From contig JAFWCP010000391.1 in NCBI GenBank assembly GCA_017536845.1, positions 1-11,245 on the forward strand: a stretch of DNA of 11,245 nucleotides, written 5' to 3'. Numbering within the stretch: position 1 is the stretch's first letter; each line of letters opens with the position of its first letter. The DNA comes from Solobacterium sp. Its GTDB lineage: Bacteria > Bacillota_I > Bacilli_A > Erysipelotrichales > Erysipelotrichaceae. The position numbers and the translations under genes are program-made. The notes under the pieces are model-generated. The model ran no database searches, was not told the origin of the DNA, and saw nothing but the letters and a program-made list of their open reading frames with translations. Positions 1-6,224 of the stretch are shown piece by piece.

Positions 1-182
1 ACGGCATTGATGATATCAATGATGTACTGAAAGGTCTGAAACTTCACTGTATCAAGGAGCATTCCTTCACGCCGGATCATCTGGTGGAAGAAATCAGCCC
101 GAAAGAAAGATGGTTTTTCAAACTGATGTTCACCGGCAGGGCTTATGGGAAAATCTACCGCCTGATAGAACTGGCATCTTAA
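1..182 (+). CDS. C-terminal 59 codons of an unidentified protein (partial, start outside window)
   Basis: An open frame enters from the left edge (first full codon at position 3) and ends at TAA 180-182. The visible tail is mixed acidic and basic, with a hydrophobic aromatic patch near its end (WFFKLMFTG, then IYRLIELAS). The stop touches the AAAGGAG ribosome binding site of the next gene, so the two are probably cotranscribed. The tail faintly recalls the end of small SAM-dependent methyltransferases of Firmicutes, but no diagnostic motif lies in the window, so the function is left open. The main support for it being coding is the uninterrupted frame, the absence of other plausible frames, and its tight junction with the downstream gene. 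Confidence 0.6.
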   Translation, partial: GIDDINDVLKGLKLHCIKEHSFTPDHLVEEISPKERWFFKLMFTGRAYGKIYRLIELAS

Positions 183-193
183 AGGAGACAGAC

Positions 194-616
194 ATGTTTA
201 CAAAGGAAATGATTGCCCCTTGCGGGCTGGACTGTTCAATCTGTGTCCTGGCGCAGAGAAAAGAGAATCCATGTGCCGGATGCCGCGGCCCGAATGACCA
301 TAAACCGGCGTACTGCGCGTATGAGTGTCCCATCATCACCTGTGAAAGACTTCGTAACAAAGGGTATGAATACTGTGATGAATGTCCGGAGTATCCCTGC
401 AAGGATGTGATGGAACGGGAAACCCGTTATACGAACAAATATCCCCGGAAAGAATCGCCGCTTATGAACCTTCGGGAAATCCGCACGCTTGGCATGGGTG
501 CCTTCCTGCAGAAACAGGCAGAACGTTTTACATGCCCATCCTGCGGACGGCCGCTGAGCGTCCATACATCCATCTGCCAATGGTGCGGCCATGATACCGA
601 AACAAAAGAAGCATGA
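194..616 (+). CDS. DUF3795-type cysteine-rich protein with C-terminal zinc ribbon (140 aa)
   Basis: The start at 194 is chosen because AAAGGAG lies at 181-187, seven bases upstream; an in-frame ATG at 110 lies inside the preceding gene and lacks a site. The N-terminal domain has the DUF3795 pattern: APCGLDC with Cys10, Cys14 and Cys17, then CAGC at 27-30, and more cysteine pairs in the CAYECP and CDECPEYPC segments. This arrangement suggests bound metal, probably zinc. The C-terminus adds a clear zinc ribbon, with CPSC at 114-117 and CQWC at 128-131. The biochemical role of DUF3795 is not known to me; it is a cytosolic protein with no signal peptide or membrane segment. The stop TGA (614-616) overlaps a possible ATG at 613 of the next gene, consistent with a shared transcript. 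Confidence 0.85.
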   Translation: MFTKEMIAPCGLDCSICVLAQRKENPCAGCRGPNDHKPAYCAYECPIITCERLRNKGYEYCDECPEYPCKDVMERETRYTNKYPRKESPLMNLREIRTLGMGAFLQKQAERFTCPSCGRPLSVHTSICQWCGHDTETKEA

Positions 617-639
617 TGCAGAAGAGGAAGAAAATGCCA

Positions 640-1290
640 ATGAAAGTCGGAATCATTTCAGATACCCATGACCTTCTGCGTCAGGAAGTGATCAATGCGC
701 TTTCTGACAGCGATGTGATCCTGCATGCCGGCGATATCTGCAGCCAGACAATTCTTGACCGGCTCGAAGCCATAGCACCTGTTTACGTTGTCCGGGGCAA
801 CGCGGATAAGGAGTGGGCAGGACACCTGCCCGTCTTCCTGGATTTCACCCTGGGTGATGTGCGGGTATACATGACACACAAGAAGAAGGATCTGCCGGAC
901 GACCATGCTGCTTATGATCTTGTTGTCATCGGCCACAGCCATAAGTATGGCGTTGTAAAACAGGGCAATACAGTCATATGCAATCCCGGAAGCTGCGGAC
1001 AGCGCCGTTTCCACCTGCCGGTAACAATCGCGAAAGCACAGATTGAAGGAAAGCAGATTGAAATCCGGCGTCTGGATTTTGCCATGCCCATTGGCGGGCA
1101 GAAACTGGATACGAACAATACTTACGAAGTGATCGAAACCGTACTGAAGGAATACGCAAAAGGCCACGGCCAGAAAAGAATCGCCGAAAAGTACGGCATT
1201 GACCCGGCTCTGGCTGAACAGATCATCAGGCTCTATGTCACCCATCCCGGCGTGACGGTTGACGGCATCATGACCAAGATGGGGCTGTGA
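640..1290 (+). CDS. YfcE/MJ0936-type metallophosphoesterase with C-terminal helical extension (216 aa)
   Basis: This is a calcineurin-like phosphoesterase of the YfcE/MJ0936 group, which hydrolyse phosphodiesters or phosphomonoesters using two metal ions. All signature residues are visible when numbered from the ATG at 640: SDTH (Asp8, His10), GDI (Asp32), GN (Asn54), His80 in MTHK, and GHSH (His99, His101). The start at 640 gives the usual family N-terminus MKVGIISDTH and sits about nine bases after AGAGGAAG (623-630). ATG codons at 613, 616 and 634 are alternatives. The catalytic domain ends near residue 155. The remaining 60 or so residues are not part of the usual 155-170-residue fold and resemble a helix-turn-helix: a helix, then QKRIAEKYGI, then AEQIIRLYV and a VDGIM tail. 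A hairpin terminator follows. Confidence 0.9.
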   Translation: MKVGIISDTHDLLRQEVINALSDSDVILHAGDICSQTILDRLEAIAPVYVVRGNADKEWAGHLPVFLDFTLGDVRVYMTHKKKDLPDDHAAYDLVVIGHSHKYGVVKQGNTVICNPGSCGQRRFHLPVTIAKAQIEGKQIEIRRLDFAMPIGGQKLDTNNTYEVIETVLKEYAKGHGQKRIAEKYGIDPALAEQIIRLYVTHPGVTVDGIMTKMGL

Positions 1291-1330
1291 AGCAACAATC
1301 CCGCTTTCATATACATATGTACTGCCACAG

Positions 1331-1362
1331 AAGATGAAGATGCAGAAATCTCATCTTTTTTT
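1331..1362 (+). terminator. Rho-independent terminator after the phosphoesterase gene
   Basis: AAGATGA (1331-1337) pairs perfectly with TCATCTT (1351-1357). After a single bulged A the stem continues for three more pairs (GAT with ATC) around a six-base loop. A run of seven T begins at 1356. It sits 40 bases after the TGA of the phosphoesterase and upstream of the PhzF promoter, separating the two transcription units. The stem is AT-rich, so termination may be only partial. Confidence 0.7.
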
Positions 1363-1430
1363 GATGGAACAGGGAAGGTACAGATTCAAGAAATACGGGC
1401 AGGTCAGGACTGTTTGGTTCAAGAAAGACT

Positions 1431-1436
1431 TATAAT
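1431..1436 (+). promoter_or_regulatory. Probable -10 box of the PhzF promoter
   Basis: A perfect TATAAT lies 92 bases before the PhzF start, in the only intergenic stretch upstream of it and after a terminator. The -35 region at 17 bases upstream (about 1408-1413, GACTGT) is poor. A better-looking TTGGTT at 1414-1419 is only 11 bases away, which is too close. The promoter may therefore be weak or depend on an activator. Transcription would start near 1443 and give a leader of about 85 bases. Confidence 0.5.
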
Positions 1437-1450
1437 AGTAGCACCCGGAA

Positions 1451-1501
1451 AAAGGATCCTTCAGCCCTATGATATGAAGAAGCGTGTGCATATGATCCTT
1501 T
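1451..1501 (+). other. Foldable leader upstream of PhzF (inverted repeat)
   Basis: AAAGGATC (1451-1458) is perfectly complementary to GATCCTTT (1494-1501). The right arm continues inward without a break as CATAT (1489-1493), which pairs with ATATG (1472-1476). The result is a 13-pair stem with a 13-base bulge on the left and a 12-base apical loop. It would lie in the untranslated leader, ending 15 bases before the AAGGAG of PhzF (1516-1521). No T-run follows, so it is not a terminator. It matches no riboswitch class that I recognise and may be fortuitous. Confidence 0.35.
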
Positions 1502-1527
1502 GGAAAATCACAGCGAAGGAGACATAG

Positions 1528-2313
1528 ATGAAACAGTATATTGTTGACGCCTTTACGGATCAGCCTTTTGCCGGCAATCCGGCTGCGGTATGCGTCATGG
1601 AAACATGGCCTTCCGAAACATTCATGAAAAAACTGGCCATGGAAAACAATCTCTCCGAAACCGCCTTTATCGTCAAGGAAGAAACAGGTTACCGCCTGCG
1701 CTGGTTCACGCCGGCAGCCGAGGTGGAACTGTGCGGACATGCCACCCTGGCTTCATCCTTTGTCATCCTGAACCATGTGGAACCGGGTGCCGAAAAAGTC
1801 TGCTTCCATACCGTCAGCGGCATATTGACAGTCGTGAAAAAAGATGACCGTTATGTCATGGATTTTCCGACTTACGAACTGAAGGAAATCCCGGTCACCG
1901 ATGCCATGGAAAAGGCCTTCGGAGTCCGTCCCATCAGGGCATTGCTCGGCCTTGACCTGATCTGTGTGTTTGAAACGGAAGAGCTTGTCCGTAACATGCA
2001 GCCGGATCAGACATTGCTGAAGGGAATGGAAGGCAGGCTGCAGAACGCCACGGCAAAAGGGAAAGCAACAGATTGTGTTTCCCGAAGCTTCTGTCCCAAG
2101 GTCGGGATTGCCGAAGATCCGGTATGCGGCTCGGCCCATTGCCAGATTGCCGCTTACTGGGCGGAAGAACTGGGAAAACAGGACATCACCGCCTGTCAGG
2201 CTTCGCCAAGGGGCGGATACCTTTATTGCCATATGAAAGAGGCAGGAAGAATTGAAATCAGCGGGCAGGCCGTTCTGATCGCTGAAAGCACCCTGGCTGT
2301 TAAACCGCAGTGA
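1528..2313 (+). CDS. PhzF family isomerase (261 aa)
   Basis: Members of the PhzF / diaminopimelate-epimerase-fold family catalyse isomerisations; the best-known member acts in phenazine synthesis, but most, including short Firmicutes forms like this one, have unknown substrates. The visible family marks are the N-terminal VDAFTDQPFAGNPAAV segment (residues 6-21), the catalytic glutamate in NLSETAF (Glu44), LCGHATLA (67-74), and the second-half DPVCGSAH signature at about 197-204, followed by QASPRGG. The length is normal for the short branch. ATG 1528 is preceded by AAGGAG at 1516-1521. There are no phenazine genes nearby, so a phenazine role is not supported. The TGA stop at 2311-2313 abuts the ATG of the next (broken) gene, indicating former translational coupling. 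Confidence 0.92.
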   Translation: MKQYIVDAFTDQPFAGNPAAVCVMETWPSETFMKKLAMENNLSETAFIVKEETGYRLRWFTPAAEVELCGHATLASSFVILNHVEPGAEKVCFHTVSGILTVVKKDDRYVMDFPTYELKEIPVTDAMEKAFGVRPIRALLGLDLICVFETEELVRNMQPDQTLLKGMEGRLQNATAKGKATDCVSRSFCPKVGIAEDPVCGSAHCQIAAYWAEELGKQDITACQASPRGGYLYCHMKEAGRIEISGQAVLIAESTLAVKPQ

Positions 2314-2909
2314 ATGAAGAATACGGCAAACGTGCTGAAACCTGGCTGCCGGGCGGCATTTCGCACCTGGTTGGAAGAAAACCACGCACGGCAGATGAAT
2401 GCAGGGGAAAAGTGCGCCGGGGAAGACCGGCCAGTCCGAATGTCTTCTATTACCTGGATGCGGCGGAAGAGGCTTTATGCTTTGGCTGGATCGACAGCAC
2501 CTGGAAATGATTGACGGCATCCAGATGAAGAGGTTTATACCCTGCGGGAAAACAGCTCCTGTACCGAGCTGATCAAAGAACGGGCCAGACGCCTGGAAAG
2601 GCTGGGTCTGATGCATGACGCAGGCCGGGCAGTCCTGCCGGCCATGGGCCCGCGCAGCTTTCACATTGACCCGCAGATCGAACAGGCTTTGAAAAAGGCG
2701 AGGGTATGGAAGGCATTCCGCTCTTTGCCGCCTTTGTACCAGCGGGTAAGGCATATAACCTTGCCTTCTGCAGAAAGCGTTTGCCGGACAGTTATGAAAC
2801 CGCTTTGCGCCATCTGATCGAAGAAACACGGAAAGGCTGTATGTTCAGCGAATGGAATGACTATGGCCTGCTGATCAACGAAAGTGAGGAAGAAAATGAA
2901 ACTGACTGA
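2314..2909 (+). pseudogene. YdeI/OmpD-associated family gene, broken by four frame steps
   Basis: Family-like segments appear in order but in successive frames. FRTWLEENHA is in the first frame (from ATG 2314). PNVFYYLDAAEEALCFGWIDST is in the next (about 2428-2500). MIDGIQMKRF is in the third (from 2507). TELIKERARRLERLGLM to LPPLYQRVR is in the fourth (about 2560-2750), and LRHLIEETRKG to EWNDYGLLIN is in the fifth (about 2754-2880, stop 2907-2909). Each step is in the same direction and equals the loss of one base. The approximate breakpoints are 2383-2393, 2500-2507, 2533-2543 and 2745-2752. Repaired, the protein would be about 199 residues, the normal size of this family, which carries the label bacteriocin-protection protein in some annotations. 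No fragment is likely to work. The end overlaps the SUFU gene start by 14 bases, as expected of an old operon. Confidence 0.85.
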
Positions 2910-3555
2910 TCTTTTCCGAAAGAAAGAAAAGCAGCCGCTGAAAGTTGAATTCAACAAAGAAGGCTGGGATGCCATTGACCGGGAATTCCTGCGCGTCTAT
3001 CCCGGCCAGACCAGTCCGCTGCACTATATGACGCTGGTGAAATGGAAGTTTGGCGGCAATGACCCGCTGGACGGCGTCAGTGTCTATGACGGCGGCACGT
3101 ACTGGCATTTTGTCAGCTATGGGCTCAGTGAGCTGTATGATAAGGAATCCGACAATCCCGAAGTCAGCGGCTATGGCTATGAACTGACCTTCAAGCTGAA
3201 AAAAGACGCGTATGAAGATGAACAGGCGGAAATAAAGAATATCGTCGGCATCATGCAGATGGTCGCCCGCCTGACCTTTGCCAAAGGTGAGATCTTCCGC
3301 CCTGATGAATATCTTTATACCGGCCAGGCTGAAGGGACTGATGCCTTTCAGAAATCAAAGCTGACCGGCTTTATCACGATTGCCGACCCGACCGTCAATA
3401 CGATTGATACACCCAACGGCAAAGTGGAATTTCTGGAACTGGTCGGCTGCACCGATGCCGAGCTGAAGACCCTTTCCGACCGCGCGTCGGTGCGCAGCCT
3501 GATGGAAAGGATCGGCTCGGATGTGACCGATTACCGCCGTGCGTCCGTTGTCTGA
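2896..3555 (+). CDS. Suppressor-of-fused (SUFU) domain protein (219 aa)
   Basis: Residues 25-100 carry the hallmark of bacterial SUFU-domain proteins: GGNDPLDGVSVY at 53-64, then YWHFVSYGLSELY at 69-81, then GYGYELTFKLK. In animals the domain binds Gli factors; in bacteria its role is unsettled, and some copies occur as proposed immunity proteins next to polymorphic toxins. I see no toxin gene here. The protein is soluble, with a basic N-terminal tail (LFRKKEKQ) and no signal peptide. ATG 2896 is chosen because AGGA lies at 2887-2890; GTG at 2884 is the alternative. The gene starts inside the tail of the YdeI-like pseudogene, so it probably depends on the PhzF promoter. No clear terminator follows before 3600. 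Confidence 0.88.
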   Translation: MKLTDLFRKKEKQPLKVEFNKEGWDAIDREFLRVYPGQTSPLHYMTLVKWKFGGNDPLDGVSVYDGGTYWHFVSYGLSELYDKESDNPEVSGYGYELTFKLKKDAYEDEQAEIKNIVGIMQMVARLTFAKGEIFRPDEYLYTGQAEGTDAFQKSKLTGFITIADPTVNTIDTPNGKVEFLELVGCTDAELKTLSDRASVRSLMERIGSDVTDYRRASVV

Positions 3556-3608
3556 GGATTCTTTTTCATCTGCGGAAAGCGTTTGTCATGTTCTCCATGC
3601 AGCTGTCA

Positions 3609-3617
3609 TGATATGAT
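3609..3617 (+). promoter_or_regulatory. Extended -10 promoter of the YoaP-type acetyltransferase operon
   Basis: TGATATGAT fits an extended -10 element (TG, one base, then TATGAT at 3612-3617). The region 17 bases upstream (near 3589-3594, TGTTCT) is a poor -35, which is common for extended -10 promoters. A TTGTCA at 3583-3588 is 23 bases away and too far. Transcription would begin near 3624, 24 bases before the ATG at 3648. Confidence 0.45.
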
Positions 3618-3647
3618 AGTCTCAACAGGAAGCAACGAGGAAAAATC

Positions 3648-4394
3648 ATGGAATACATTCAGCTGACAAAAGATAATCTGGCAGCCGAGCATATCTGCTG
3701 CGCGATTTCCAATAACAAGGACGTACAGGTTGCGTCCAAAAAGGCCTGGCTGGCCGAACGTTTTGACGACGGCCTCGTATTTTTAAAGAGCGTTGAAAGA
3801 GGCAAATGCTTTATTGAATACATCCCGGCCGAAAATGCCTGGAACCCGCTTGATGCGGACGGTTATATGTACATTGACTGTCTTTGGGTATCAGGATCAC
3901 TGAAAGGACATGGCTATGCGGATGACCTGCTCAATGCCTGCATCACTGACAGCCGGCAGAAGCAGCGCAAAGGCCTGTGCATCCTTTCATCCGCAAAGAA
4001 GAAACCCTTTCTGGCCGATCCGAAATTCCTGAAGCACAAAGGCTTCAGGCCTGCGGATGAAGCAGACAACGGCATCCAGCTCTGGTACCTCCCTTTTGCG
4101 GAAGAAGCGGAAAAACCGAGGTTCAGAGAATGCGCGAAGCATCCCCATGTCGATGTCAACGGCTATGTGCTTTACTATACAAGCCAGTGCCCGTTCAATG
4201 CGAAATACGTGCCGGTCGTGATGCGTACGGCCGAAGAACACGGGATCCCGTTCCATGCCGTCCACCTGCAGAGCAGGGAAGACGCACAGAACGCCCCGAC
4301 GCCGATTACAACCTACGCCTTATTCTGCAACGGTACATACCTGACCAATGAGCAGATGAACGAGCGGAAGTTCCTGAAGCTTGTAAGAGGATAG
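3648..4394 (+). CDS. YoaP-type protein: GNAT acetyltransferase with C-terminal YoaP domain (248 aa)
   Basis: The first 145 or so residues form a GNAT fold. The acetyl-CoA loop reads LKGHGYADDLL (85-95), a variant of the Q/R-x-x-G-x-G/A motif, and follows the strand YIDCLWVSG. The C-terminal 90 residues match the YoaP-like domain found after GNAT domains in Bacillus YoaP. It opens HVDVNGYVLYYTSQCPFNAKYV with a CPFN motif at 181-184, recalling a thioredoxin-like fold that has lost the second cysteine. The length is about that of YoaP. The substrate is unknown. The site AGGAAAAATC precedes ATG 3648. It is the first gene of a group running to the Nudix gene; the lipoprotein ATG is two bases after its TAG stop, so the two are translationally linked. 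Confidence 0.88.
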   Translation: MEYIQLTKDNLAAEHICCAISNNKDVQVASKKAWLAERFDDGLVFLKSVERGKCFIEYIPAENAWNPLDADGYMYIDCLWVSGSLKGHGYADDLLNACITDSRQKQRKGLCILSSAKKKPFLADPKFLKHKGFRPADEADNGIQLWYLPFAEEAEKPRFRECAKHPHVDVNGYVLYYTSQCPFNAKYVPVVMRTAEEHGIPFHAVHLQSREDAQNAPTPITTYALFCNGTYLTNEQMNERKFLKLVRG

Positions 4395-4396
4395 AA

Positions 4397-4789
4397 ATGA
4401 AAAGGCCATTCCTGAAATTCCTGGCGGTGCTGGCGGTTTCGGTATGTCTTGCCGGCTGCCGATACGTTTCCAGCTATGCGGCCCTTGGCCTGCTGAGAAG
4501 CAATACGTCAAAAACAGCAGAAGTCAGCTTTGCTTCTCTGCGCGGCCGGCTTGTCTTCAGACTGAAATGCACTGAACCGTCACAGGCCCTTATCTGCAAA
4601 GGCAGTGTGGAAACCGGCAGCATCACCGTATCCATTGATAACGGTGACAAAGAAAAGAAACTGTTTTCGCTTGAAAACGGGGAACAGGAAGAAACGCGGT
4701 ATGAAGCACTGGCAGAAGGCACAGTGTACATTATCGTCAAAACAGATGGAAGCTGCCGCAAAGGAAATCTCAGCTTCCGGATCGAATAA
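4397..4789 (+). CDS. Small predicted lipoprotein (130 aa)
   Basis: The N-terminus is a classic lipoprotein signal: MKRPFLKF, a hydrophobic core, then the lipobox LAGC with Cys21 as the lipidated residue. The mature part (about 110 residues) is polar and rich in short alternating stretches (GSITVSIDN, TVYIIVKTDG, GNLSFRIE), suggesting a beta-sandwich exposed on the outer face of the membrane. Two further cysteines in the mature region (around CKG and CRKG) could form a disulfide. I do not recognise a named family. The ribosome binding site AGAGGA sits at the very end of the upstream acetyltransferase gene, so expression is probably coupled to it. A role in the same pathway as its neighbours cannot be deduced. 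Confidence 0.8.
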   Translation: MKRPFLKFLAVLAVSVCLAGCRYVSSYAALGLLRSNTSKTAEVSFASLRGRLVFRLKCTEPSQALICKGSVETGSITVSIDNGDKEKKLFSLENGEQEETRYEALAEGTVYIIVKTDGSCRKGNLSFRIE

Positions 4790-4813
4790 AATGATTTTCA
4801 AGGAGGAAGATAT

Positions 4814-5572
4814 ATGTTGATACAGCAGATCAGAAATGCCACCGTCAGAATCACCTGCAGCGGCATCGTCTTTCTGATTGATCCCTGGCTGCAGGATCAG
4901 GGAACCGGAATGTGTGCCCGAACGGTCAGACCGGAAATGGCCGGCGTTAAGAGCCCGCTGAACGAACTGCCGGACACACCGGAAAATATCCTGAAAGGGA
5001 CAGACTGCTGTCTGGTCACCCACCTGCACCCTGACCATTTCACACCCGATTATCTGCCCCGGGATCTGCGCATCATCGCCCAGAACGAGGCAGACGCCCG
5101 GCAGATCGAGGAGATGGGCTTTACCCATGTGGGATGGTTTGAAACCGATACGATTACCATTGATGATGTAACGATCCATAAGACAAAGGCCGTGCACGGC
5201 GATAATCCGGATGTTGTGGAACGGATGGGCGAAGCCTGCGGATATGTCTTTGAAGCACCGGGAGAAAAGACGCTTTACCTGGCCGGTGATACCATCTGGT
5301 GCGAGGCATGCAAACGCACGATTGACCAGTACCATCCGGAAGTCATCCTGCTCAACTGCTGTGAGGCGACCACGCCCCGGGGAAGGCTGATCATGGATCT
5401 TGCCGACCTGGAAAATGTCTGCCGCAAGGTTCCCGATGCCATGGTCATTGCGTCCCATCTGGATGCGGTCAACCACGCTTTGCTTACAAGAGAAGATGTC
5501 AGATCGTTCATCAGGGAAAAAGGCCTCAGCCAGGCTGTCGTACCGGATGACGGCGAAGTGACTGCGGTCTGA
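4814..5572 (+). CDS. MBL-fold metallohydrolase, UlaG-like branch (252 aa)
   Basis: This is a metallo-beta-lactamase-fold hydrolase. The metal-binding motif THLHPDHF gives His70, His72, Asp74 and His75. A later AGDT supplies Asp159, and SHLDAVNH near 214-221 supplies the last histidine. The opening (TVRITCSGIVFLIDPWL) is typical of the UlaG/YtkL-like group, where the first strands carry an LIDPW segment, rather than of glyoxalase II or beta-lactamases. The substrate is unknown. Translation is likely strong: AAGGAGG ends at 4806, seven bases before ATG 4814. It lies 24 bases after the lipoprotein gene and 11 bases before the Nudix gene in one direction, consistent with one operon. No signal peptide is present, so it acts in the cytosol. 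Confidence 0.9.
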   Translation: MLIQQIRNATVRITCSGIVFLIDPWLQDQGTGMCARTVRPEMAGVKSPLNELPDTPENILKGTDCCLVTHLHPDHFTPDYLPRDLRIIAQNEADARQIEEMGFTHVGWFETDTITIDDVTIHKTKAVHGDNPDVVERMGEACGYVFEAPGEKTLYLAGDTIWCEACKRTIDQYHPEVILLNCCEATTPRGRLIMDLADLENVCRKVPDAMVIASHLDAVNHALLTREDVRSFIREKGLSQAVVPDDGEVTAV

Positions 5573-5583
5573 CGGACAGGCTC

Positions 5584-6102
5584 ATGCGCATGCTGTTTGT
5601 GCTGGATGCTCAGGATTATGATGAATGCATCCGTGATAAAGTCCGTGATTCCGCCCGAGCCATCATCATCAGGGACGGCAAAGCCGCCATGGTGCACAGC
5701 ACCCTGTATGACTATTATAAATTTCCCGGCGGCGGCATCAGAAGCGGGGAAGACCCGGTGCAGGCAATGATCCGGGAAACCCGCGAAGAAGCCGGCCTGG
5801 CCGTCATTCCGGCATCGGTCCGGGAATTCGGCTGCGTGCACCGGGTGGAAAAGAACCATCCCGATGAAACCGAACGCTTCATCCAGGATAATTTCTACTA
5901 TCTCTGCAAAGCTGAAGATGAACCGGTGCCAAGACACCTTGACGCATATGAGCAGGAAGAAGGGTTTACCCCGGAATTCGTGGATCCGGAAACAGCCATT
6001 GCCGTCAACCTGGCGGCCGAAGTATCGCCCCGCAACAGGCAGATGCTGATGCGGGAAGCAAGGGTTCTTCGTATTCTGATTGATGAAGGGTATTTCAGTT
6101 AA
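5584..6102 (+). CDS. Nudix hydrolase (172 aa)
   Basis: The complete Nudix box is visible: Gly50, five residues, Glu56, seven residues, then RETREEAGL (64-72). It fits G-x5-E-x7-REUxEExGU with all catalytic glutamates kept. Nudix enzymes hydrolyse nucleoside diphosphates linked to another group; the exact substrate cannot be read from sequence. The N-terminal strand SARAIIIRDGKAAMVHS and the FPGGG turn before the box are normal. ATG 5584 is 11 bases after the MBL stop. The ribosome site is weak (GGACAGG, 5574-5580), and ATG 5590 has better spacing, so the true start may be two codons later. It is the last gene of the group, directly followed by a terminator that overlaps its stop codon. Confidence 0.92.
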   Translation: MRMLFVLDAQDYDECIRDKVRDSARAIIIRDGKAAMVHSTLYDYYKFPGGGIRSGEDPVQAMIRETREEAGLAVIPASVREFGCVHRVEKNHPDETERFIQDNFYYLCKAEDEPVPRHLDAYEQEEGFTPEFVDPETAIAVNLAAEVSPRNRQMLMREARVLRILIDEGYFS

Positions 6103-6135
6103 CAGACGTTCCAAAGAACGCCTGTTTTTATTTTT
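6102..6135 (+). terminator. Rho-independent terminator after the Nudix gene
   Basis: ACAGACGTTC (6102-6111) pairs with GAACGCCTGT (6116-6125) with one A-C mismatch, around a CAAA loop. T-runs follow at 6125-6129 and 6131-6135. The stem begins at the last base of the TAA stop. It ends the transcription unit that starts near 3624 and insulates the PadR promoter. Confidence 0.85.
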
Positions 6136-6149
6136 CTCAGGCAAACCCA

Positions 6150-6178
6150 TTGACAGATACATCGAAGCTCGATATACT
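6150..6178 (+). promoter_or_regulatory. Strong sigma-A promoter of the PadR/DUF2812 operon
   Basis: Consensus TTGACA (6150-6155) and near-consensus TATACT (6173-6178) are separated by exactly 17 bases. This is the best promoter in the window. Dyad elements lie in its spacer and just after the -10, so it is almost certainly repressed when those are bound. Transcription would start near 6185, inside the second dyad. Confidence 0.85.
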
Positions 6179-6205
6179 ATATATCGAAGTTCGATGCATC
6201 GAACT
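6161..6205 (+). promoter_or_regulatory. PadR-type operator: repeated dyads over the promoter
   Basis: ATCGAAGCTCGAT (6161-6173) and ATCGAAGTTCGAT (6183-6195) are near-identical dyads with ATCGA/TCGAT arms, offset by 22 bases (about two helical turns) and flanking the -10 box. The second is extended by a perfect 18-base palindrome, AGTTCGATGCATCGAACT (6188-6205), which shares its right half. Five ATCGA-type half-sites fit within 45 bases. The position over the spacer, -10 and start site, directly in front of a PadR gene, points to autorepression. That PadR is the protein that binds is inference. Confidence 0.75.
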
Positions 6206-6224
6206 GTAATACTCAGGAGGATAT

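Noticed and set aside
1528..2313. Phenazine biosynthesis locus
   Set aside because: Only the PhzF-fold gene is present; no other phenazine gene is nearby, and most PhzF homologues are not linked to phenazines.
1753..2829. Long open frame of 358 codons on the minus strand
   Set aside because: It runs antisense across the PhzF gene and the YdeI-like pseudogene, has no ribosome site, and its composition (many Cys, His, Phe, Pro) is that of a codon-bias shadow.
3583..3617. Classical -35/-10 promoter using TTGTCA and TATGAT
   Set aside because: The spacing is 23 bases, too long; the extended -10 alone explains the site better.
4580..6162. Two minus-strand open frames of about 295 codons
   Set aside because: They are antisense to the lipoprotein, MBL and Nudix genes, which have intact catalytic motifs on the + strand; no recognisable domain appears in the minus-strand translations.
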